Origin: Penelope pileata
Lineage: Eukaryota; Chordata; Aves; Galliformes; Cracidae
Length of the DNA stretch: 64,000 bases
Assembly: GCA_013396635.1 (NCBI GenBank)
Contig: WBMW01003930.1
Location: forward strand, 15,001-79,000
Reading direction: 5' to 3'
Below, piece after piece: positions 1 to 10,748 of this stretch. The stretch's first letter is position 1; each line of letters begins with the position of its first letter. The position numbers and the translations under genes are program-made. The notes beneath the pieces were generated by a model. It was not told the origin of the DNA. It saw only the letters and a list, made by a program, of their open reading frames with translations, and did not search any database.

Positions 1-289
1 AAAAAAATAAAGGGAAAGAAGATAAGTATCTTTCTGAGACAAGTTATTGATGCGGCTTATAATAACGAGGCGTAGTTTGCACCTACTTTGCAAAATTTCA
101 TTACAGGAAAGAATTGCTCCGATTTTATACAAAAAAACTCAACCCATTCAAAATGACAAAACATGTTTGGATAGAAATTTAAAAAATTCAAGGACGTTTG
201 AACGTTAGCTGTCATTATGGTCCAGTTCACTGTTTATTTCTTTGGTATGCATCTCCTGACCTGTATATAAAATTCATAGTTTCAGAAGT

Positions 290-520
290 GACATGTGCAA
301 GCCTTGGACAACTGGGGAAAAGGCATATTTCCTGACCTTGTAACCATAGCAACCACTTGCTGATTGGTAGCAGGCAGCCTTTCCATCCTTCACCACTGAA
401 GGCAAGTATGTGAGATTGCTGGCTTTGTTTGTGGCTCTTGCTTTATTTACATGCAAACATGAATGTCAGCCTTAAAATCCCCCTTCCTTTTTTTGCTTAT
501 TTGCATGTTTTTGCTGAACA
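290..520. promoter_or_regulatory. Candidate regulatory island with RFX X-box-like motif
   Basis: The block holds GTAACCATAGCAAC at 340-353, which fits the RFX X-box layout (two six-base half-sites, RYYNYY and RRNRAC, with a two-base spacer). A CCAAT-type motif in reverse orientation (ATTGG) follows at about 363, and a POU octamer-like ATTTGCAT lies near 500. The sequence is more complex and less AT-rich than its flanks. RFX factors bind X-boxes in promoters and enhancers, often of ciliary genes. No transcript or exon is visible beside it, so a distal element is more likely than a promoter. Short motifs also occur by chance, so this is inference. Confidence 0.3.
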
Positions 521-2847
521 TTACATCAAGAGAGAGTAAAATGAAAGACTCTGTTTCATAGTTCTGCAATGGATTTACTGGAAATATTTAAGTGATAAGT
601 GATTCCACTTTAACACATACGCATACACTTTGAACAAAGTTAACAAGATCAACAAAATTCTGCCATTCGCTCCAGTAAGGTGTGCTTACAGCAGATGATA
701 ATATTTTATAATTGATTCCAGTTTGCTGAAAAAAATCATATTTTTTAATGCACTTCAATAGGAAGCTATTCAAAAACAGTATCACATTCCTTTTCTACCT
801 TTTTTCTTCCCTTTGTCATTAAGGAGTAAATTGAAGAAACTGTTACTTATAAAATACCTAAATGTGGACACTGCATGAATCTAGGATTAAGATCACACAT
901 TTTTCCCTCAGCATCATATTAAATAGTTTGGAGGTTCTCTACCTAACTGAATTTGTTGTTGATAGCAATCAAAAATATCTCCCCAAAGCTTCCACTATTG
1001 AAAAAAATAGAAATAAAAAGAACTCTCAAAAAACAATATAATTCAGCCTGATATATAATCTGGTCAAGACTAAGCTTCCATGGACACACTGTCTTATTCT
1101 GAAAGAGGCTCTATCTCCAGGTCAAGACTGTTGTTAGTGATAGGATGGTAAAAGAAAAGTCCACTTAGCCAATGTCTTGCTTGCACTGTAATACAGTGTA
1201 CACTAAAGGAAGAAATCATGTTATGATACCACATTTTTAAGGTTATTATCTGAGAAAAAAATTATAATTAAATTTATTTTACTTTATACTTTTAATAAGT
1301 AACATCAGCACAATGAAGCATTTTTATATGATTATTTTGTACTTAAACAGCATTTTTATGGGTGTCTTTTAACCACATTAATAATTCCCTTATGATTGTT
1401 CACAAAATTTGGTATTCTTTGTCTCCATAATATTGCTCCTGCTAGAACTCTTTCTCAGTAATTATTTCAGAAGTCACTGTTCATAATTAACAACAAATTA
1501 AAAGTGATATTAATGCAATAACAACATTGTTAACGTTACTGCTATAGAATTACTAGAAGGTAAGAACACTTTATCCCATGCATAAGTATTGCTATAGAAT
1601 GTTCTAAAGTTTGCATGACTTTAATAGGTCTTCCATTTCTTATCTAACACAATTGTCCATGTACGCAATTAGAAATAAATGCAAATATGTTAATTCACTT
1701 TGTTTATATACATACACATTTTTAATATATATATGCATTTACATACATACAATATGCAGTTCATTTTTATATACATGGTAATAACACTAGATAGCACATG
1801 ATATGGGTATTTTTTTTACAAAATATAAAGGTATGCAATCAGCAAATCAGATTTCTAAGGAGTGCTAATATATCCACTGTTTTCATGAATATATTTAGTG
1901 TTCAATTCTACAAATATGTGTGAGTTTTGTTACAGTGGTAAAATTTAAGCCAATGGATATTTTGGCAATTTCAATTATTCATTTGCATATGCCTTCCTGA
2001 AATCAGGTCTTTAACATTTGAAATGAGAAATTTAAACTTTCACTATTCAATCAAATCTAATGCAAAAGGACTAATTTCAGGGGTAGAAGCTTCTCTCTGG
2101 GACCTATTTAAAACTCCTCTTATTTAAAACTCATCCTCACATATTTTCTCTCACATGTAAAGGTCATATTCTACGGCACTTAAAAATATACTCCCCAAAG
2201 AAGTCAAGCTCAAGGAAAATATTATATAATTCTTAAATAGATTAGTTTGCAGTATATATAATATTTAAAATAATTAAATTATTTTAATAACATTTTATCA
2301 ATGAATATAATGATTTACTTTGACCTGGTACAGACATGCATGTTGAGGCAAAAAAATCTCTTACAAGTAGTTAAATTACAAACCCATGATAGAATGTAAA
2401 TGACAAAAAAAAGGGCTTTGTTAATTTTTCAACCTTTTCTCAATATAAACATTAAAAATCACAGGATTTTGAAAGGACACGTAGCTTAAATTAGGGAAAA
2501 ATTGCCCATTTTTTACATAATGATCATACTCAGAAGCAATTTGCTTTTACTAGAATGCTGTAAAGTTCTCTTTCAGCCCCAATGTACTGTATAAAACATT
2601 TCTTAACTCATTAATGTCAAATATAAATTAGTTTTATATTGGAATTTTAACAAACCAAACTCTACAGGCCACATAAAAAGCTAGACTGTTGTCAGAAATG
2701 GTGTAAAGCTGAATGCAAATTTAAACCGGGTGTTCTTTATCGTAAAAGATATACACACATCTACAGAAGAAAGATACAATACACTTTCTTGGATAGCCTG
2801 AAAATATTGCTGAATAGTGCAAAACACTAGCTAGAATTTTGTAAACT

Positions 2848-2866
2848 AAAAAAAAAAAAACACACA
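2848..2866. repeat. A13 tract running into CACA
   Basis: Thirteen consecutive A residues are followed by a short CACACA run. No LINE or SINE body ends here, so it is a plain simple repeat. Confidence 0.85.
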
Positions 2867-3829
2867 AACTCAATGCTTTTAATTGAGGCAATGCTAGGTG
2901 ATTTTGCTCATGTTATTGTAATACTTTGCTTGGATATAAAAATTTTGGACTATGACTAATATCCAGTGTTGGAGTGTCCTGAATATGATTTTACCCCATG
3001 TATATTCTTTGAATATCTGAGCAAGCATGTTGTATTGTATTAATATCATAATTCAAAAGGAAATTTATTAAACCTCCCCCTTCCAGTATTCCCATCATAG
3101 CTAAAATTTGCAAATTCTATATGGCAGAGCCTCGACAGTAATATCAAATTTTAATAACAATTTCTCTTCTTCAGTCAGCGTTATACTGAAAAAAAGCATA
3201 AATTGCTGTGACTGACCATTAGTTGTTAGAGAAGCAATCTGACTTCTCCACACCCTTATTTCAGTGTATCTGCTCTGTCCCTCAGCTGTATTAATGATAG
3301 CGTGAAAGGTCACATGATAAACGAGTGACAAAAATATCAAAACATATTAGCCTGTAGCTTTGTTATCAGTGTATGGCAGAGATGACAGAAAATTGTATTT
3401 TTCCCCTGAATAATTTTGTGTTACATTTTGCTGGCTAGGCAGAGTGAATTAGGTAGAAATTTCTGCCTCTGACTGTTTGTCTCTCTTTCTGACATACTTG
3501 AAGTAATAATATACATTAATAATAGGGAGTAGGCAGAGGGAAGAGGTAAGAATTCAGGAGCAGACTGTCTGTTTCAATTCTACGAGGTGCTATCCTTGTT
3601 TCTTTCACAATACAAATTTTGTTGAAAAATATGCGTAGCATTGAATGTCATTAACGCTACAGGTAATGATCTGCTGTATGTTATGGGTATAGCCACCGAA
3701 GAACACATAAAAAAGAGAAATAGAAAAATAACTTTAAAGCAAAGAGGTTGCATTTGCACTCGGTTCTGCTTCTTACTACTACAAATGCACATGCTCACTA
3801 ATTAAATAAAGGCAAGCACCAACAATGCT

Positions 3830-4110
3830 TGATCCAGCTCATTGTGACAGAGCTCTAGTAATTATGAATTAGAGACAGATATTACTCCTGCTGGTTTAAA
3901 GGCTGGCAGGAATTACAGACCCTGGGGAGATGAGGTTAGCAATCTTTGAAAGAGAAAATAGAAATTGGCGGGAGCTTAATATCTTATGGCCTATCAGTCT
4001 CCATGGTCAGGAGTTAAAGTCATACCATATCCAAGCTCCCTTTGCTGCTGGCAAACAGCATCAGTGGCAACTCAGTGCTTAAGCTCCTAGCAGATCAAAA
4101 GCTATTGAAC
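3830..4110. promoter_or_regulatory. Candidate conserved non-coding block
   Basis: About 280 bases of complex, only moderately AT-rich sequence sit inside very AT-rich DNA. The block includes homeodomain-type cores (TAATTATGAATTA at about 3858) and GC-bearing words such as TGGCGGGAGC near 3967. It matches no repeat family I recognise and holds no long open frame. This texture is typical of conserved vertebrate enhancers, but conservation cannot be seen from one sequence. Low confidence. Confidence 0.25.
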
Positions 4111-4435
4111 AGAAGAAGAAAGGCAAGAAGAGAGGATCACAAGCCAAACATAAAAAGTTATATAATTAAAACCTTAACAAACTGATAGCATGTACATATA
4201 GATGGAGTATTAGTGATCTATGGCAATACATGTGAAATATGAATAAAGAATGGAAGTACATTACTTTCAGTGAGCAAAGTGCACTGGGAAAAAAAGAAAG
4301 TTTCTGAATCTTTATCAGAATTTAAAACTGATCTTTATGAACTTTCTAAAATGTTTGGTTATCTTTTTATTTGAATTATTATTCATTTTCATGCCCTTCT
4401 ATGCTTATTTCCATTTGAGAAGTGCTAAAAAGCAC

Positions 4436-4460
4436 ACAAACAAACAAATAAACAAAAAAC
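4436..4460. repeat. (CAAA/ATAA)n simple repeat
   Basis: A run of CAAA units mixed with ATAA units. It is a short interrupted tetranucleotide repeat. Confidence 0.8.
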
Positions 4461-4750
4461 TGTTCTTGCAGTATTTATGATCTGATTCAGAGAAGAAAAT
4501 ACCAGAATTCTCATGTGAGGACATTGTTCTCATGAGATTTCCAACCAATTTTACAGACCAACACAATCTGAATAGTTTGAATCTATTCCCAGTCTCCAAA
4601 CCTTAAACCTTTTGAGATATGTATCTTACCACAAATGCCTTGTTATATCATGCAGAAACTGTGAGTGAATGTATCCTTCAGGAGCTGTGAGTGAGTAAGG
4701 AGGTAATGAAGCCGGGAATCCTATCTATATTGCCCAATTTATCAGTTAAT

Positions 4751-4774
4751 CTCTCTCTCTCTCTCTCTTTTTTT
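4751..4774. repeat. (CT)9 microsatellite followed by T tract
   Basis: Nine CT units at 4751-4768 run directly into a stretch of T. This is a likely length-polymorphic microsatellite. Confidence 0.9.
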
Positions 4775-5420
4775 AATGCAAAGTAGTTACACATACCGCA
4801 TACGCATACCTTTATACATATATGTATGCACATGCATATAACTATGTAAAGAAATCACTGTTGATATTTGTGTCCAAAGATAAGTGTCAGTCAAGGCGCT
4901 GTACAAACTGGTAAGAGGAACCAACCTTTGTCCAGACAACTTACAGCCTAAATAACTCCTTTTTGTCATTTCAGTATTCATCCCCATATTTTACATTCCA
5001 GAAAGCAACTACTTTATGTGTACGAAAAACAAAAGAACACGAGACGGACCAAAACAAAACAAAAAAAGACCCCACACCTCTCTCTGCATTCCTGCAATAC
5101 CTGACACATTTTTCAACCAGGGCTCAAGTTCCTTTTTTCTTACTTTCGACATTTTTCATACTGCTTGGCAATATTCGTGTTCGTAGTTTCAGTATCCAGT
5201 TCAGGTTTTATAATTGCAGGTAACATAAAGTCAGAGTTCTCTTTGTGATACCTTAATAAGTCTATATTTAGCCTTTGTGCACACTTAACTACCTTTCTCC
5301 AATTCTACCCTCCAGAGTAAAGCTGCTTTGATATATTTAAATAACTAAAATATTTTATTTCTGTACTAGAATAGTTTTTCTCTTCCTCACATCACAAGTC
5401 TCTCTCTCCCTTCATCTATG

Positions 5421-5445
5421 TACATATGCATATACATATGCATAT
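5421..5445. repeat. Short duplicated palindromic unit
   Basis: The word TACATATGCATA occurs twice in tandem. Each copy contains the self-complementary core ATATGCATAT, so the block is both a direct and an inverted repeat. Confidence 0.75.
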
Positions 5446-7025
5446 TTTTGATTTATATTAATTATTTCTTCTCAAGTACATCCAAAATTAATATTGCTAG
5501 TGACCTCTATTTTGAAGTTCATGGTTTCACAAAGTTTATAAGGTTTTATAGTGCAAAGAAAACTCAGAGATAATTAAAGAATTTTGCTTTTTTTACAATT
5601 AAATTAAATTAAATGTTTTGTATTTCAAACTGAAATCCTTCAGCATTCTCAGACAACATCTATATAAAATGCAGAAATATAAAATACTACACTAATTTTC
5701 ATTCTCAGCTTCACACAATAGCTTTCAAATTGTCCTGTATCTAAAATCAGATACCTAGTTTTTACAAGAAAATTACTCAACAATTTACTACAGAAAAAAA
5801 TAAAAGGCAAATCTCATCATTATCAGAAAGAACCTGATTCTGCCCCCATGGGGTACATACTCTGCACTGGTAGAAATGTCATTTAACACGTGGGAGCTAA
5901 AGTAGTGCTTACAGAATAGACATCAGCAAAAGAGACTGAAGAACTGGGATTCAACATTTACACAATCTGGGATATATAATCATCTATGTCTGGATTGTCT
6001 TGTAAATGGAGAAAATGACACTTTCAGGTTGCTATCCCACACATCCCTATAGTAAATACTAAACTATGTGAGACAAATCACCCCCCTAAAAATCTGTATT
6101 TCTGTCAATTCCTTAAAGGACAATCATAAGATGATCAGACAAAATTCTGAGGTCTAGCATAAGATGAGACAAATACTTAGACCATTTAGTCCTTGATTGT
6201 CATTATTTTCTCCATATTTATGATGAGAACTAAACATCAAAAAATTCACAATAGTGCAGCTTAGTTTTTCCTAATAGTATGAAGAAAATATTTGAGAATC
6301 ATTTTTTACCAAATAAACCAATCTCTTTAATTGCTTCTATCATCTAAGTTCTATAACAAACAGATTTTTGAAATTTTACCGTTTTTTTCTTACACATCTT
6401 GTTAATCAAAAACTGAATTAGTGGTGAATAAACTCATTATTCCTTAGTTTCATTAGATTGCCAGAAAATGTGTATATTTTCTAAACAAATAATTTTGAAT
6501 TTCATATCTGTCTTCTTATTGACAGTGTTTTTCCTTGCAAACTAATATTCATTGTAGTAGAAGAAAATTAAGCTATTTATGTAATGACATGATCTCATAG
6601 TATACCTGAAGCGTGAACTGATCCTCAAGGACTTTAAATAGGTTCCAAAAGTTTATCCTCTCACAAATATCCCTTGATTTCACTCTCCAAACAACCTAAA
6701 AACTGATATGTATCATCACTTTTTTCTTAGACAAATGCTGAGATTTGTTTAAACACTTCATTAACTTGTTTTGTGCTCTCCTTGAAAATATATTTTGTCT
6801 AGCATGAGGTTAGATATCAAAAGTTCTACTGTATATAAATATCTTCTTTCATGAATATTCCTGACTTTTGTCAGAACTGATTGTCCTTAGAAAAAATCCA
6901 TGTTTGCTATTCACTGTGTAGTTAATTTATCAGCTTTTGTATCTCTTGAGATGAATACTGAGTTTATCCTACATGGACACGTTTCATTAGCATCATAGCT
7001 GGAACACAATAAATTTTAATTGGGA

Positions 7026-8765
7026 TCACAGAATCATAGAGGGGCTTAGATTGGAAGGGACCTAAAAGATCATCCAGCTTCAACTCCGCTGCTGTGGATA
7101 CAGTTGCCACCTACTAGATCAGGCTGCCCAGGGCCCCATTGAACCTGGCCGTGAACACCTTCAGGGATGGGGCATCCATAAGTGTTCTAGTGTGTTCCAG
7201 CCTGTTCCAGTGCCTCGCTACCCTCTGAGAAAAGGATTTCTTCCTAACATCTAACCTAAATTTCATCTCTTTCATTTTAAAGCCATTTCCCCTTGTCCTA
7301 TCACTGCTAGACCAAGTAAAAAGTCTGCCTCCTCCTGCCTGTAAGGTCCTTTCAAGCATTCGAGAACAGCTGTAAGTTTTCCCCAGAGCCTTCTCTTCTT
7401 CAAGCTGAACAAGCCCAGCTCCCTCAACCTTTCCTCATAGAAGAGGTTCTTCAGTCCTCTGAGCATCTTCCTGCCCCTCCTTTAGACCAGCTCCAACAGC
7501 TCTGCATCCTTCTTGTGCTGGGGGCCGCTGGACACAGGACTACAGATGGGGCCTCAGAAGGGCAGAGTAGAGAGGGACAATCACCTCCCTCACCCTGCTG
7601 GACCCTGCTATTCATTTTTGAATGCAGCTTAGGATACTGCTGGCCTTCAAGGCTGCAAGTGTATACTGCTGGCTCATGTCCAGCTTTTTATCTATCAGGT
7701 TCCCCAACTCCTTTTCCACAGGGCTGCTCTCAAGGAGTTCTTTTCCCAGTCTGTACACATATCTGGGATTGCTCTGACTTAAGTGCAACACTTTGCACTT
7801 GGCCTTGTTGAACCTCGTTAGGTTCACATGGGCCCACTTTTCAAGTCCCTTGGATGACATCCCTTGCTTCCATTGTGTCAACTGCACCACTCAGTTTGGT
7901 GTCATTAGCAAACTTGCTGAGGATATACTTAGTCCCACTGTCTATGTCATTGATAGAGATGTTGAAAAGCACAGGACAAAAGATGGGCCTCTGGGGGACA
8001 CCGTTTATCATTGGCCTCCACCTGGACATAGAGCTGTTGACCACAACCCTCTGGCTGTGACCATACAACCATTTACTTATCCATTAAATAGTCCAGCCTT
8101 CAAATCTCACACGTGCTCTTTGAACCAATATCTCTCCAATTTAGAGATAAGGATGTGGTGTGGGACAAGGCCGTGCACAAGTCCAGGTAGACAACATCAG
8201 TTGCCCTGCCTTTGTCCACCTTTGCTGTCGCTCCATCACAGAAGGCCAGCAGATTGGTCAGGCACATCGGTCCTTGGTGAAGCCATGCTGGCTGTCTCAG
8301 ATCACCTTCTCATTTCTCAAGTGCCTTAACATGTCTTCCAGGAGGATCTGTTCCATGATCTTCCCAGATACAGAGGTGAGGCTCACCAGCCTGTAGTTCC
8401 CTAGGTCGTCCTTTCTCCCTTTCTAAATAATGGGAGTGATGTTTCCATTTTTCCATTCACTGGGGACTTTACCTGATAGCCACAACTTTTCAAATATGAC
8501 AGAGAGTGACCTGGCAACCACATCAGCCACTTCCTTCGTAGCCCTGAGATGCATGTCATCCAGCCTCATAGACCTGTACACTTTCAGCCTCATGAGGCAA
8601 TCTCAGAATTGCTCCACTCTTGCAGTGGGAAGGATTTTGTACCCTCACTCTCTGCCTAGAGGTTCAGGGACACAAGAGGCACAGGAAACCTGACTGACAG
8701 CGAAGACCAAGGCAAAGAACACATTGAGTACCTCAGGCTTCTCTGTATAGTTGTTCCAAGACATT
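7026..8765 (-). mobile_element. CR1 LINE, minus strand, 5'-truncated, longest copy here
   Basis: The left end at 7026 is the reverse complement of the avian CR1 3' end (TCACAGAATCATAGA, then a TTGGAAGGGACC block). Reading leftwards, the element encodes the last part of the CR1 ORF2 polyprotein in several frames. Near 7960-8060 is an RT segment of the form VPQ..PVLFNI.INDID. Then come the RT catalytic box (7892-7912), the segment CKVLHL near 7795, the segment ERLRELGLFSLKKRRLWG near 7400, and a C-terminal segment ending in APSLKVFTARFNGALGSL near 7120-7170. The open frames are broken by stops and frameshifts. The right boundary is set where CR1 similarity fades, just after a TTGAGTACCTCAGGCTTC block. 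The endonuclease domain and ORF1 are missing. This is an old, immobile copy. Confidence 0.92.
7841..8068 (-). pseudogene. CR1 reverse transcriptase core fragment, catalytic box mutated
   Basis: This 75-codon minus-strand open stretch encodes the RT palm region of CR1 ORF2. Residues 33-43 read VLFNISINDID. Residues 53-59 read FANDTKL, where active non-LTR reverse transcriptases carry (F/Y)ADD. The first catalytic Asp is therefore Asn, which would abolish polymerase activity. The frame is closed on both sides by stops, although the neighbouring CR1 coding sequence continues in other frames. This is an internal relic, not a host gene. Confidence 0.85.
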
Positions 8766-9892
8766 TGTAGGTCATGCTCATCTTTAAGTTAAAATGCTTC
8801 AGTGTGAACAGGCAATCTGAGTGGAAAAGCACAGTCTGATTAGGCTTGCCAGGTACAAGTTTATGTTTTCTTCACTTTCATCTACTTCCTGTGCCTTCTG
8901 GTGTTGCTTGGCTACACTGGGCCACAATACATTTGAAGTCACTCAAGACAGTTCAAGGTAGACCTTTCGTAATCTTATGAAATTGCTTGGTAAATTTTGA
9001 AGGGTTTGCCAACAAATTTTCATTTTTCTTTGGAAAATTGTTAGATTTAGTGCCTCAAGGAAATGTTTAGAATTTCATACAGGGAAAATATATGAGCCCA
9101 TACTTGGCCTCAGGAATCTCTTGATTAGTACAAAATTTTGTCAAATAATTTAAAACTTCACAGAACTCTTTCTCTCATCCTTATGTTTATTCCAGTTTCC
9201 TGATATTTGCATTCTGAAAGAAAATTATATATGCTTATTGAAAACTGTCAAGCAGTCAGTTTGTCATATTATTGTTTTTCCTCTTCACATATGCAAAACA
9301 AAAATCAAATCTATTTAGAATATGGCTTCATCTTTTGTATCTGACTTTTTGTATGTTAGAAGAGCATTTAAGTATATTCACTATATTTTTCAATCAAAAC
9401 TAATTTACTTTAATCATCCTACTTTCTTTTTTTTTCAATCTAATAATGTGATATGAATTTTTCCCAACATATTATTTAAGCAATACTCTTGTTCTTGCCA
9501 TTTTATGCTAAAGAATTCCTTGGAATTACACTAGCTTGCCTAAAACAAAATCTATTTTTTCATTTTATTTTCACAAACTTGGTTACACTTTGCTAAAAAA
9601 TTCCTTAGCAAAAGATTGAGTTCTATTTCTATTGGATTCAGATACTTTAGTTATAGCCAAATCTTTCTTCAGGCCAAGAGACCTCATTTTCCTCCAATTC
9701 TTTTAAGCCTTCATAAAACAGTTCTTTTTTTTATAATTCTTATTCCCTGGTTCTGTCTTTCATTCAACAGAAGAGCATACAGCATAGGAGCTACCCTTCT
9801 TTGCTGAAATTAAATTTCCTTAGAAACATTTAGGTTACACTTACTCAATATTTTTATTTGATTATTACAGGAGAGCAGGCGGTATTTTATCA
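8766..9892. other. AT-rich spacer between CR1 copies
   Basis: No gene or clear repeat is seen. The first 200 bases (8766-8960) are less AT-rich than the rest and could be a further decayed part of the preceding CR1, but I cannot align them to it. The remainder is T-rich with short homopolymer runs. Confidence 0.6.
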
Positions 9893-10070
9893 TACAATCA
9901 CAGAATGGTTTGGGTTGAAAGGGACCTCAAAGATCTTCTAGTTCCAACCCCACTGCCCTGGACAGAGTGCCAACCACTAGATCAGACACTAGATCATGTT
10001 GCCCAGGGCCCCATTCAACCTGGCCTTGAACATCTCCAGGGATGGGGAACACCTCTAGGGATGAGGAATT
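9893..10070 (-). mobile_element. CR1 3' end fragment, minus strand
   Basis: It starts with the reverse complement of the CR1 tail (ATCACAGAATGGTTTGGGTT), followed by the AAGGGACCTCAAAGATC block. It runs through the equivalent of the ORF2 C-terminus (AGGGCCCCATTCAACCTGGC) and stops near 10070. Only about 180 bases survive, which is a severe 5' truncation. A short local duplication of ACTAGATCA is present near 9976-9995. Confidence 0.92.
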
Positions 10071-10224
10071 TTTAACAGTTCTTAGTATAAAAGATTCATA
10101 AATATAGCTTTAATCTTGAATACTATACACTGTTTAAGCCAGCCATTGAAATTCGGTGAAGGTATTTACTTTACCAAATGAAAAATATATCCAAATAAGA
10201 CTAGCTTGTAAGTTAGGCTAAGCA

Positions 10225-10748
10225 GCTTGTATTCACCAAGGTCAGGTCCTGTCTGACCAACATTGTGGCCTTCTATGATGGTGTAACTGAGTCACTGGAC
10301 AATGGAAAAGCCAATGACATCATCTACCAGGACCTCAGTGAGGCCTTGGACATGGTCCCCCACAACATCCTTCACTCCAAATCAGAAAGATGTGGATTTG
10401 ATGGGTGGACTGTTTGATGTATGAAGAACTGATTGCAAGATCGTACCCACAGAGCAGTGGTCAATGGCTCAATGTCTGGATGAAGATCAGTAACGAATGG
10501 TGTTCCTCAGGGGTCAGTGCTGGGACTGATATTTTTTAATCTTCATCAGTGATATCGACAGTGGGATTGGGGGCACTCTCAGCAAGCTTGAGAATTACAC
10601 CGAGCTGTGTGGTGTGGTCAACGCGCTTGAGGGATGGGATGAGAGATCTAGAGAGGCTCAAGCAGTGAGCCAGGAGATCCTCATGAGGTTCAACAAAGCT
10701 AAGTGCAAGGTGTTGCACTTGTAGCTGTCAGAATGCCTCAACTGGTAG
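10225..10748 (+). mobile_element. CR1 internal RT fragment, plus strand, no 3' end
   Basis: Plus-strand sequence corresponds to CR1 ORF2 from the RT finger region (TTCACCAAGGTCAGGTCCTG, then GGCCTTCTATGATGG) through PHNILHSK and the palm domain to KCKVLHL near 10705-10725. It lacks the CR1 3' UTR and octamer tail, so it lost its 3' part after insertion or is the remnant of a larger copy. Stops interrupt the frame, and the (F/Y)ADDTKL box is degraded to a LENYTEL-like sequence near 10588-10608. It is old and inactive. Confidence 0.9.

Larger units (their letters stand above)
1..7025. other. AT-rich non-coding stretch, no gene seen
   Basis: No interspersed repeat or exon is recognisable across these 7 kb. 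The open frames are short (at most 86 codons), lie on both strands and match no family I know. The stretch is unique-looking AT-rich DNA with small simple repeats and two blocks of more complex, less AT-biased sequence that are listed separately (290-520 and 3830-4110). It ends exactly where the long minus-strand CR1 begins. Confidence 0.7.

Noticed and set aside
4700..4780. CT tract plus T run as a polypyrimidine tract of a 3' splice site
   Set aside because: No AG followed by an open, protein-like frame lies just downstream, and the pure CT repeat is better explained as a microsatellite.
7793..8329. 178-codon plus-strand frame, the longest without unknown bases
   Set aside because: It is antisense to the minus-strand CR1 reverse transcriptase fragment and arises from the stop-poor complement of that element.
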